Shown here one piece after another: positions 1-7,800 of a stretch of DNA of 19,618 bases. The translations under genes and the position numbers were made by a program. The stretch's first letter is position 1, and each line of letters starts with the position of its first letter. The DNA is taken from the NCBI GenBank assembly GCA_024710445.1, contig JANJUT010000138.1:1-19618 (forward strand). The letters are read 5' to 3'. This stretch comes from Thiobacillus sp. GTDB taxonomy: Bacteria > Pseudomonadota > Gammaproteobacteria > Burkholderiales > Thiobacillaceae. The notes beneath the pieces are model-generated. The model had not been told where the DNA came from, did not search any database, and saw nothing but the letters and a program-made list of their open reading frames with translations.

Positions 1-325
1 CGCAGCAACTTGAACATGGGATCCTATCTAGTCAGGAGCAGACACTTCCTCAACAGCGAGGGGAAAGGGTGTTTTAGTCATTAACCCGGAATGTCCATTT
101 TCGCATTGAATAATGTGCCATCCACAAGCCAAAAATGGAACATGCTACTTAAGAAAGCATTTCCAGGCTTATAACGGCATCACCTGAAACAAGTACAACT
201 TGTTTCCTGACACCAGGCATGGAGGACCGGGCTTCCCATGCAAATCAATACAGGGGATCGCCCAGGCAGCATCTTACAGTGTTCAGTGTATTGCTCCGCC
301 TGAATGTACCGTATAGGCTGACCGG
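1..325. other. Non-coding region upstream of the lytic transglycosylase gene
   Basis: No convincing coding region lies here on either strand. The stretch is more AT-rich than the genes that follow. It contains a strong palindrome (186-206, listed separately) and a weaker inverted pair, CCATTTT at 95-101 and AAAATGG at 132-138, separated by about 30 bases. A poor sigma-70-like pair (TTGCTC at 291-296, TATAGG at 312-317, 15-base spacer) is visible, but the spacing is too short to call a promoter. Confidence 0.6.
186..206. promoter_or_regulatory. Perfect 9-bp inverted repeat, candidate operator
   Basis: GAAACAAGT (186-194), a 3-base spacer ACA, then ACTTGTTTC (198-206) form a perfect inverted repeat in non-coding DNA 120 bases before the transglycosylase start. 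No T-tract follows, so a terminator is unlikely. The size and symmetry fit the operator of a dimeric repressor such as a TetR- or LysR-type protein, but no regulator can be named. Confidence 0.45.
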
Positions 326-943
326 ATGATGTCACGTAAACACATGGCAGCATGGCTGCTGCTGGGGTGCTTGCTGTGCCGGCCGGTAGGGGCGGATATT
401 TATGCCTACACGGCAGATGATGGCACGGTGTCGCTCAGTAATGTGCCGACGGATGAGCGTTATACCGTCCTGATCGCTGCGCCGAAGCAAGTGGCTGTCG
501 TCGTCCCCGCGGTAGCAGCGCGAAAAGCCATCTCAGGTCTGGCCAGGAAGACAGGCTACGATCAGGTTGTTGACGACGTGTCCCGCACCTATGGTCTGGA
601 AAGCGCCTTGCTCCATGCGGTGATCTCGGTCGAATCACGCTACAACCCGAGAGCCGTATCCAGCAAGGGCGCGACCGGCCTGATGCAACTCATGCCGCAA
701 ACCGCGAAACGCTATGGCGTAGCCGATGCATTCGATCCCGCGCAAAATCTGGATGGCGGCGCGCACTACCTGCGGGACTTGCTGCGCAGGTTCAACAACA
801 ATATAAGCCTTGCACTTGCGGCCTACAATGCGGGTGAACATGCCGTGGCAAAGCATGGCAATCGCATCCCGCCGTACCGCGAAACCCTTGACTATGTACC
901 GCGCGTACTGGACTTCTATCAGCGCTATCGGACTGAACTCTAG
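326..943 (+). CDS. Secreted lytic transglycosylase with N-terminal DUF4124-like segment
   Basis: This 205-residue protein probably cleaves the MurNAc-GlcNAc bond of peptidoglycan in the periplasm. A signal peptide covers about residues 1-23 (core AAWLLLGCLLC, then PVGA). Residues 23-41 (DIYAYTADDGTVSLSNVP) resemble the DUF4124 module often found at the N-terminus of small transglycosylases. The SLT (lysozyme-like) domain spans about 75-200. The likely catalytic Glu103 lies in AVISVESRYNP, followed by the family motifs GATGLMQLMPQTA and AAYNAGE and a C-terminal IPPYRET...YV. Tandem ATG codons stand at 326 and 329, and no strong ribosome binding site separates them. A gap of 107 bases precedes the response regulator, and no functional link to it is evident. 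The family call is firm; the biological role (wall turnover or room for an envelope machine) is not known. Confidence 0.9.
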   Translation: MMSRKHMAAWLLLGCLLCRPVGADIYAYTADDGTVSLSNVPTDERYTVLIAAPKQVAVVVPAVAARKAISGLARKTGYDQVVDDVSRTYGLESALLHAVISVESRYNPRAVSSKGATGLMQLMPQTAKRYGVADAFDPAQNLDGGAHYLRDLLRRFNNNISLALAAYNAGEHAVAKHGNRIPPYRETLDYVPRVLDFYQRYRTEL

Positions 944-1050
944 CCAGATACCGCTCGCCATGTCGGAAAAATACCTGCAAGCCTGTATGGGCGTCTATCC
1001 GTGAGCCACTTAGCATTCACTGTCAGGGTGATTCTGAGGATTTGCCTAAC

Positions 1051-1791
1051 ATGCTGAGCACGCTCATTGTCGAAGACAATGCCACCTATCGCCAGTCGCT
1101 GCATCACCTGCTGGAGAAAAGGTTTCCATCGATGCAGATTGCAGAAGCAGCGGATGGGGAGGAGGCCATGCGTCAGGCGCTCTCCAGGCGTTTCGACTTC
1201 ATCTTCATGGATATCAGACTGCCGCACGGGAATGGGCTTAGCCTCACCAAAGCCATCAAGGAGGTTTTTGCTGGCTCGCTGATTTGCATTGTCACCAACC
1301 ATGCCATTTTCGAATATCGGGAAGCCGCTTTTCAGAATGGCGCGGACCATTTCATCGTGAAGGGGGAGTCGACTGAAGCCGAGATCGGCGATCTGGTCGA
1401 GTCCTGGCTGCGGACACGCTTCATTTCATTGATTATCGTGAGCGATTCGCTTTCCAGGCAGCAGCTCGCCATGCTGCTCTCTGTCCACTGGCCCGTCATG
1501 ATCGTGGCGGAGGCCGTTGATGCGGCAACCGGACTCGGGCACACAGCAGCGCTGAAACCGGATCTGGTGTTGCTCGAACTGGGTTTGCCGGACGCCCTCG
1601 ATCTGGTTCGGGACATCCGTGTCCGGAGCCCTCAAGCGACCGTCATCGGCATGACAGATGACTCCTTGCCTGCTTGCAGGGCAACGGCAATCAACTGCGG
1701 TGTGGACCATTGTGCGCCACTCGGCCCCATGGGGTATACCGAACTGGTGACCTACCTGGATTCCATCAAGCGGGGTCGCAGGCTTCACTGA
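1051..1791 (+). CDS. Response regulator with two receiver domains, second degenerate, no output domain
   Basis: The protein has 246 residues. GAGGA at 1036-1040 sits 10 bases before ATG 1051, which I prefer over the TTG at 1042. Residues 1-120 form a complete receiver: acidic pair E8-D9, phosphoacceptor Asp54 in FMDIRLP, Thr82 and Lys104 in FIVKG. Residues 124-246 form a second receiver-like domain (LIIVSDS; LVLLELGLP) in which the phosphoacceptor position is Glu176 and the conserved lysine is absent (HCAPLGP). A constitutively phosphorylated-like or purely structural role is therefore possible. No DNA-binding, GGDEF, EAL or other output domain is present, so it should act by protein contact or in a phosphorelay. 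No histidine kinase is in the window. It lies upstream of the MCO cluster in the same direction, but a 359-base gap separates them, so co-regulation is only a guess. Confidence 0.85.
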   Translation: MLSTLIVEDNATYRQSLHHLLEKRFPSMQIAEAADGEEAMRQALSRRFDFIFMDIRLPHGNGLSLTKAIKEVFAGSLICIVTNHAIFEYREAAFQNGADHFIVKGESTEAEIGDLVESWLRTRFISLIIVSDSLSRQQLAMLLSVHWPVMIVAEAVDAATGLGHTAALKPDLVLLELGLPDALDLVRDIRVRSPQATVIGMTDDSLPACRATAINCGVDHCAPLGPMGYTELVTYLDSIKRGRRLH

Positions 1792-1843
1792 TACGGTTCC
1801 CGAGCCTCATGGAATGCAATCTCAATCCGGTCTTCTGCCAGTT

Positions 1844-1862
1844 TTGAAGATGTCTTGAAGAT
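1844..1862 (+). repeat. Direct repeat TTGAAGAT x2 with 11-bp period
   Basis: TTGAAGAT occurs at 1844-1851 and again at 1855-1862, so the copies start 11 bases apart, about one helical turn. This spacing is typical of tandem binding sites for winged-helix response regulators (OmpR/PhoB type). It lies about 290 bases before the first MCO start. The regulator encoded just upstream has no DNA-binding domain, so it cannot be the direct binder. Confidence 0.35.
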
Positions 1863-1916
1863 AATGGCAGCATTCGTCCGGCAGACCGGGCCGACACGGT
1901 TCGCATGCTGAACAAA

Positions 1917-1933
1917 AGCCGGAGACGCCGGCT
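1917..1933. other. Small GC-rich hairpin, possible weak terminator
   Basis: AGCCGG (1917-1922), loop AGACG, CCGGCT (1928-1933) form a perfect 6-bp stem. On the plus strand no T-run follows. Four A residues precede it, so a T-run would follow only on the minus strand, where no gene needs it. It may attenuate read-through from the response regulator gene. Confidence 0.3.
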
Positions 1934-2139
1934 GCATTTCCAGTTGTTCTGATCTGCCCACCTGGTTTTCCTACAGTAAACACCCCCCGTCATATGCAGG
2001 GTCGATGGCACGTGAGTGCGGGTTTCGCCCCCGTGTTGTTTTGTCGCAGATTCTCTAAGCTTGGTTCTCGAAAGCACGTTCCCGTATGAGCGTGATGGCC
2101 AGCACGGATTTTTCAGCTGCGTTGATGCAATGCAAGCAG

Positions 2140-2146
2140 AGGAGGG
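2140..2146 (+). promoter_or_regulatory. Ribosome binding site that fixes the start of the first MCO gene
   Basis: AGGAGGG ends 4 bases before ATG 2151. This supports starting the protein at MKADILRP, followed by a signal peptide, rather than at upstream in-frame codons back to 2016. Confidence 0.8.
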
Positions 2147-2150
2147 CGTT

Positions 2151-3455
2151 ATGAAAGCCGATATTTTGAGACCATTCAGCGGTGTGTCCATGACGGATCA
2201 ATCATTGCTTTCGTTGCTCATGGCCAGCGGGTTGATTGCGGCAGCGATCTCAATATTGTTGGTGTCCCTCCCCGCGGGCGCGCAGCAGAGCAGCATCAAC
2301 GTGCAGTGCCCTGAAACCACATTGCTGCATCCGACAGCAGGAGCCGGCGGCATCAAGTGCGGCCACCTGGTGGCGGGCGATGGCATGGTGACGATGGCTG
2401 ACGATTATCAGGGCACTGGCGCTGGCAAGCCGCTCTATATTTTCAGCTTCGCCAAGCTTCCAGGGGGCGATCCGCTCCCGGGCGGCGCCCAGCCCAATCC
2501 CGGTCAGGTCATGGCGCAGGGCATGCTGGCCGCCAACGCACCGGCGCCGACGATCTCGGTGGACGAAGATGACGAGTTGTTTCTTTCACTGACCAACGTC
2601 GGCATGGCCATGCGGCCCGACCTGTTCGATCCGCACACTGTCCACTGGCACGGCTTCCCGGAGGCTGCAGCGATTTTCGATGGTGTCCCAGATGCCTCGA
2701 TTTCGATCGCCATGGGGGCGACGCTGACCTATTACTACCAGGCCAAGGATGCTGGCACCTACATGTACCACTGTCACGTCGAGGCTGCCGAACACATGCA
2801 GATGGGGATGCTCGGCAATCTCTACGTACGTCCGCGACAGAATAAACTTCCAGCGGGAACCGTGCTGGGAACATGGATCCATGCGGCCGGCAATACCTAC
2901 GCCTACAACGATGGCGACGGCTCGACCCGCTACGACGTCGAGTATCCGATCCAGATCGGCTCCTTCGACCCTGACTTCCACGATGCCAGCTTCAATGTCC
3001 AGCCGCTGCCGTTTGCCGGCATGCGCGACCGCTATTTCCTGCTGAACGGGCGCGGCTACCCCGACACCGCCAACCCGGCCGTGCTCACCACGGTAGACCC
3101 GCTCGGCAATACGCAGGCCTCGCAGCCCGTATCCAGTCTGATCACGGCGGCACCTGGCCAGCGCATCCTGCTGCGCATCTCCAACCTGAGCGTGACCCAG
3201 TTCTACACGCTGGGTACCAATGGCCTGCCAATGGAAGTGGTTGGGCTCGACGCGCGGCTGCTGCGCGACGGTGCGGGCAATAACCTGTACTACAAGACCA
3301 ACTCGCTCACCCTTGGCGGGGGTCAGTCGGCCGACGTGATCGTCACTGCCCCGGCGACGGCAGGCACCTACTTCGTCTACACCAAAAACCTCGACCGGCT
3401 GGTCAATGACGCCGAAAACTTCGGCGGCATGATGACCGAGATTCGGGTCAATTAA
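2151..3455 (+). CDS. Multicopper oxidase-like protein A: type 1 copper and half of the trinuclear cluster in domain 1
   Basis: The protein has 434 residues with a Sec signal peptide (core at about 15-35, cleavage after LPAGA near 43), so it is periplasmic or exported. The first cupredoxin domain (about 85-230) contains HTVHWHG (His162, His165, His167) and YHCH-x5-H-x4-M (His207-Cys208-His209, His215, Met220). His162, Cys208, His215 and Met220 can form a type 1 copper site; the remaining histidines are two of the four His-X-His pairs of a trinuclear cluster. The HCH-to-His spacing is 5, against the usual 3. The second domain (about 250-434) has the fold signature (VSSLITAAPGQRILLRISN) but no His-X-His and no Cys ligand. 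At about 435 residues it resembles two-domain MCOs with type 1 copper in domain 1, but it cannot complete the trinuclear cluster alone. The next gene starts 11 bases later and supplies the missing ligands. The substrate is unknown. Confidence 0.88.
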   Translation: MKADILRPFSGVSMTDQSLLSLLMASGLIAAAISILLVSLPAGAQQSSINVQCPETTLLHPTAGAGGIKCGHLVAGDGMVTMADDYQGTGAGKPLYIFSFAKLPGGDPLPGGAQPNPGQVMAQGMLAANAPAPTISVDEDDELFLSLTNVGMAMRPDLFDPHTVHWHGFPEAAAIFDGVPDASISIAMGATLTYYYQAKDAGTYMYHCHVEAAEHMQMGMLGNLYVRPRQNKLPAGTVLGTWIHAAGNTYAYNDGDGSTRYDVEYPIQIGSFDPDFHDASFNVQPLPFAGMRDRYFLLNGRGYPDTANPAVLTTVDPLGNTQASQPVSSLITAAPGQRILLRISNLSVTQFYTLGTNGLPMEVVGLDARLLRDGAGNNLYYKTNSLTLGGGQSADVIVTAPATAGTYFVYTKNLDRLVNDAENFGGMMTEIRVN

Positions 3456-3459
3456 GGAG
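3454..3459 (+). promoter_or_regulatory. Ribosome binding site of the second MCO gene
   Basis: AAGGAG overlaps the TAA stop of the preceding gene and ends 7 bases before ATG 3467. This favours that ATG over the in-frame GTG at 3461 and implies translational coupling. Confidence 0.75.
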
Positions 3460-3466
3460 AGTGGCA

Positions 3467-4786
3467 ATGACCAGATCTGAACCCAACAAATTCAGCGCAG
3501 GTGTCGCCAGGTGGTTCTCGGTCGCCGCTGCGCTTGCGGTGCTGCTGGTGCCTGCAGTTGCGCGCGCCGCAATCACTGGCGAGACTGGAACCAGTTTCTC
3601 CCTCACGGCAAGAGCGGGCTATATCTCGATCGCCGATGGCGGATCTGTCTACTCGTGGGGGTACGCCACTGGCTCGCAGATGCAACTGCCGGGCCCGACC
3701 TTGATCGTGACCGCCGGGCAAACCGTGACGGTGACGCTCGCCAACAATCTGCCTGCAGCCGCGGGCAACGTCTCGATCGTGTTCCCGGGGCACCAGGTCA
3801 CCGCAATGCCCAACACCGGCGTCCCGGGTCTGCTGACTCAGGAAGCCCAGCCTGGTGGAACGGTCACATACACCTTCACGGCTGGCGAACCCGGCACCTA
3901 CCAGTATCACAGTGGCACGCGGCCAGACCTGCAGGTTGAAATGGGTCTCTATGGCGCGCTTATCGTGCGGCCGTCGGCAGCGGCTACCGGATGTGTCGAT
4001 GCTGCCCATACTGCCTATAACCACGCGGCAACCTGCTTTGACCGCGAGTACCTGTACCTGCTGAGCGAAGTGGATCTCGATGTCCATCGCGCGGCGGAGC
4101 AGCAGGCATCGGGCCCAGGTCCGATCGACGTCGGCGATGGTCCGTTTCACCCGGAGTACTGGCTGCTCAATGGGCGCGCAGCGCCGGACACCATGGCCGC
4201 AGCGGGCGATCCGCTGCTGCCGTCGCAACCCTACAACGCGATGACGCGCATGCATCCAGGCGAGCGCCTGCTGTTACGGGTGGTGGGGGCGGGGCGCGAC
4301 ATGCATCCCTTCCACACTCATGGCAACCATGTACGGGTGCTGGCCCGCGACGGCCGATTGCTGTTGAGCGCCACCGACGCGAACCAGCTCGCGGGACCGC
4401 TGCTGTTCACCATTCCATCGGTGCCGGGCGGAACGGTCGACGCGATTTTCGAGTGGACCGGCAAGGATCTGGGCTGGGATATCTACGGTCACGCGCCGAC
4501 CGATGCGCTGGAGCCGAACGAGTGGGCCGCCGACCACGGCAGGCCGATTCCCGTCAACCTGCCCGACCTGAGTGTGCTGGCATTCGGCGGCTTCTATAGC
4601 GGTAGTCCTTACCTCGGCGCGCTTGGCAGCCTGCCCCCAGGCGAGGGCGGGCTCAACCCGGATGCCGGGTATGCCTACATGTGGCACTCGCACACCGAGC
4701 GCGAGATGGTGAATAACGACGTATTCCCCGGCGGGATGATGACCATGCTGATCATCGAAGCGCCCGGTGTGCTGATCGTCGAATGA
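3467..4786 (+). CDS. Multicopper oxidase-like protein B: complementary trinuclear-cluster ligands in domain 2, no type 1 cysteine
   Basis: The protein has 439 residues with a signal peptide (AALAVLLVPAVARA, cleavage near residue 34). The first cupredoxin domain (about 40-170) keeps the MCO strands (QLPGPTLIVTAGQTVTVTL; EPGTYQYHSG) but lacks copper ligands: where protein A has YHCH, this one has Y147-H148-S149-G150. The last domain has HPFHTHGNH (His280, 283, 285, 288) and MWHSHTERE (His407-Ser408-His409), that is, two His-X-His pairs of a trinuclear cluster. Ser408 replaces the type 1 Cys, and the downstream type 1 His is Glu413. Alone it can bind neither type 1 copper nor a full cluster; paired with protein A it would complete both. 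It is paralogous to the N-terminal part of the giant protein that follows. It may instead be a copper-binding non-enzyme. Confidence 0.87.
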   Translation: MTRSEPNKFSAGVARWFSVAAALAVLLVPAVARAAITGETGTSFSLTARAGYISIADGGSVYSWGYATGSQMQLPGPTLIVTAGQTVTVTLANNLPAAAGNVSIVFPGHQVTAMPNTGVPGLLTQEAQPGGTVTYTFTAGEPGTYQYHSGTRPDLQVEMGLYGALIVRPSAAATGCVDAAHTAYNHAATCFDREYLYLLSEVDLDVHRAAEQQASGPGPIDVGDGPFHPEYWLLNGRAAPDTMAAAGDPLLPSQPYNAMTRMHPGERLLLRVVGAGRDMHPFHTHGNHVRVLARDGRLLLSATDANQLAGPLLFTIPSVPGGTVDAIFEWTGKDLGWDIYGHAPTDALEPNEWAADHGRPIPVNLPDLSVLAFGGFYSGSPYLGALGSLPPGEGGLNPDAGYAYMWHSHTEREMVNNDVFPGGMMTMLIIEAPGVLIVE

Positions 4787-4803
4787 AGTGAGGGAGAAGA
4801 ACT

Positions 4804-7800
4804 ATGAAATCAACATTCCTGAAGACTATCCTGCGGACCACCAGATTAGCGGTCGTGAGCGTTTTCCTCAGCGCGGGTATCGCATCCGCCGCCGACGTCT
4901 ACCTCCAGGCGCAGACCTTCGATAAGTCGTTGCCAGACGGTATCGGTGGCACCGTCACAGTCCCGATGTGGGGCTTCCAATGGTGCAGGGAAGGTTTTGT
5001 AAATTGCGGTCAGGCTGCAGCAAGTCAAGACGCGCCGGGTCCGCAGCTCAATCCCCACACGATCAATTTCGGCATCCAAGCGGATGGATCTGGCGCAACA
5101 CTAAGCGATCCGGGCAATCCGGGCGTCACGATCAGCGGCCTGCTGGGCAATGGGAGCCCCGCTGCCAGTGTCTTTCGCACCAGACTGGGAATTGGCGTCA
5201 ATAACGCAAACGTCGGTACCAATCAAACAGCTGTGTTCACTTACGCGAGCACTGTCATTCCACAGGGTTTTTCGGTCTGGTCCAGCAATGGCAGTATGGG
5301 CACCGTTGCGGTGACCCTCGATGGCAACCCCGTCACCGTTACTCCGGTGCAGGGACCGCTGGCGTCGTTGCCGACCACGCACGAGAATGCGGGCGGCATC
5401 AACGGTGCCTGGTTCACTTACCACATCACAGGAGCCGCGAGCGGCACCGTGCTCGCGATCAAGAATTTGGGTGCAGCCTTGCGTGTCAAGGACATCACGG
5501 CGGTTCCTGCGGTAGCGTATGCCGCTGGGACCGGTCCCGGCCTCACGGTTCACCTCCGGAACGTACTGCGTACGCCGACCTCAATCGTGATTCCTGGCCA
5601 GGCAGGCGGCGGCAACCCGGTCATGGCTACTGACTCGCGAGGAAGACCGCGCGTGCAGTCGTTCACAAACGAGACGGCGCGCTCAGGCGACCAGCAGGTC
5701 TACACCTTCAGCAACTTGCGTCCCGGCACCTACCTTTATCAGAGTGGCACCCAGCCATCGATCCAGGTGCCCATGGGCCTCTACGGGGCGCTGGTCGTCC
5801 CGACGCCCGGCGTCGCCGCGTGTACAACGACAGGTCAGCAAGCTGCCTACGGCGCCAACAGCTGCTACAATGCCGACGCCACACTGCTGTTCAGTGAAAT
5901 CGACCCGCTGCAGAACCAGCGCGCCGCCGCAGCATTAGCCGCGTCGCTGGGCGCGCCGGGGAACACGTGCGTCTCGCTCGCCGACTACGTCACGAACGCG
6001 ACGATCGGCTTCCCCTGTACGGTGGAGTACAACCCGGTCTACTTCCTGGTGAACGGCGAACCCTACGACAAGATGACGGCCCCGGCCCCACTGCAGATTG
6101 CAGCACCGGGAAGCGTACTGCTGCGCCTGCTCAACGCCGGCCTGCGCTCTCACACGCCAACCATCGTTGGCCTCGATATGGGGCAGGTCGCAGAGGACGG
6201 CAATGCTTATCCTGGCCTCACCAGGCAACAGGGTGAGACGCTCCTGCCCGCGAGCAAGACACTCGATATCCTGGTCACCATGCCTGCCGGAAACGCAACC
6301 TACACGCTGTTCGACCGCATGCCTGCCAGCAGCCACGACGAGCTGCCGGCCGGCGGGATGATCGCAAAACTGCAAATTGGCACCGGTTCCACGCCGCCTG
6401 TGCCGCCGTCCATCTATGCCGTCAACGACACCTATTCGGTCCCCGAGAACGCGGCGCCGTACGCCGCCACTCCTGGGGTGCTCGCCAACGACGTCGGGCT
6501 TGCGGGCGCGACGGTATCCGTGGTGACCGGACCGGCCAACGGCACGCTCGTGCTGAATGCTGACGGTACCTTCAACTACACACCGAATGCAGCCTTCTCG
6601 GGTAGCGATGGCTTCACCTACAGTGCCAGCCTGGGTGGGAACAGCTACCCCGCCCAAGCCATGCTCAATGTGACTTCCGTGAACGACGCCCCTGTGGCAG
6701 CCGACGACGGACCCTACGTCAATACCATCGGGACGACCATCACGGTCGATGCGGCCCACGGTGTCCTGGGCAACGACTCGGATCCGGACGGCGATACGCT
6801 GACGGCAGTGATTGACGGAACCGCCCCGCCCGGGCTCACACTGAATGGCGATGGCTCGTTTACCTACACGGGTGGCATCGCCACCACGTTCTCCTACCAC
6901 GCTACCGACGGTACGCTGTCAAGCGTCTCCGTGATGGTGACGTTGACCGTCAATCCGGTCGCCAACATCACCCTGAACGTACAGGACCCCGCCGGCACCC
7001 CGGTGACGCAATACCGCTGGCTGGTCGAAGAGGACACCACGTGGCAGCCGGACCCGAACCTCGTGCCCCCGCCTAAAGACACGCTGGCGACCAACTTCCA
7101 CCGCAGCTACATGCCGGTCGTGGCCCAGGGCTGTGTGGGCACCGGCAGCGTACAGAATGTGGGCGGTGGGGTAACCATCCCCTACTGTGACCCTGAAACA
7201 CCGTTCAACCAGCTCGCGCTCGACCCGACCAAGCATTATTACGTTTCGATCCTGCCCCATGACGCGGTGGACGAAGACAATACTGGCTATCGTGTCGGTC
7301 ACACGGTAGGTGGCACCCGCATCCCGCCCAGCACCGCCAATAAGGCGCTGACCGTTAACGTGAACAATGAGCCGCTGCCCTACGCGCAGATCAGCATCTT
7401 TGTGTTCGAGGACAACGCCCCGACCAATGCCGCTGTTTCAGGCGGCGAGGTGGGTCTTGGCGGCTTCCAGATCACCCTCGAGGACGCCGGCGGACGCTAC
7501 GGTATCTCAGCCGGTGTGATGAGCCAGGACGCTGACGGCAATCCGCTGACGAATGCCCTCGGTGGACCTCCGTGGAACTGCTTTGGCGCTTCGACGCCCC
7601 TCCCGGGAGTCATCCTCAGCTGCCCTGACACGCCGGCAAACCAGGTGGCGGGTATCGTGGGCCAGGTGCTCATCAAGAACCTCTTCCCGGGCAAGTACGG
7701 CATCACCGCCACCCCCCCGCTGGGAAGTGCTACGCATTGGCTGCAGACTACGACCATCGAAGGCACGCGGGTGACCGATGCCTGGGTGAAGGCGGGTGAA

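Larger units (their letters stand above)
1792..2150. other. Non-coding region before the multicopper oxidase cluster
   Basis: A gap of 359 bases without a supported gene. An open frame on the minus strand (1766-2191) has no recognisable domain and a composition unlike the neighbours. The plus-strand frame of the following gene stays open back to 2016, but that extension lacks a signal peptide at its start and a ribosome site. The region should hold the promoter of the MCO cluster, but I see no clear -35/-10 pair. A direct repeat (1844-1862) and a hairpin (1917-1933) are listed separately. Confidence 0.6.

Noticed and set aside
291-317. TTGCTC and TATAGG as a sigma-70 promoter for the transglycosylase gene
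   Set aside because: The 15-base spacer is short and both hexamers match poorly, so I do not call it.
2016-2150. Possible 45-residue N-terminal extension of MCO protein A
   Set aside because: A strong AGGAGGG site precedes ATG 2151 and a signal peptide starts there; the extension would bury the signal peptide.
1766-2191. A 141-codon minus-strand frame covering the gap before the first MCO gene
   Set aside because: It has no recognisable domain, overlaps the starts or ends of both flanking genes, and its residue mix is that of random translation.
2586-3467. A 293-codon minus-strand frame opposite MCO protein A
   Set aside because: The plus strand encodes clear copper motifs. The minus frame has no domain and is a shadow of GC-rich codon use.
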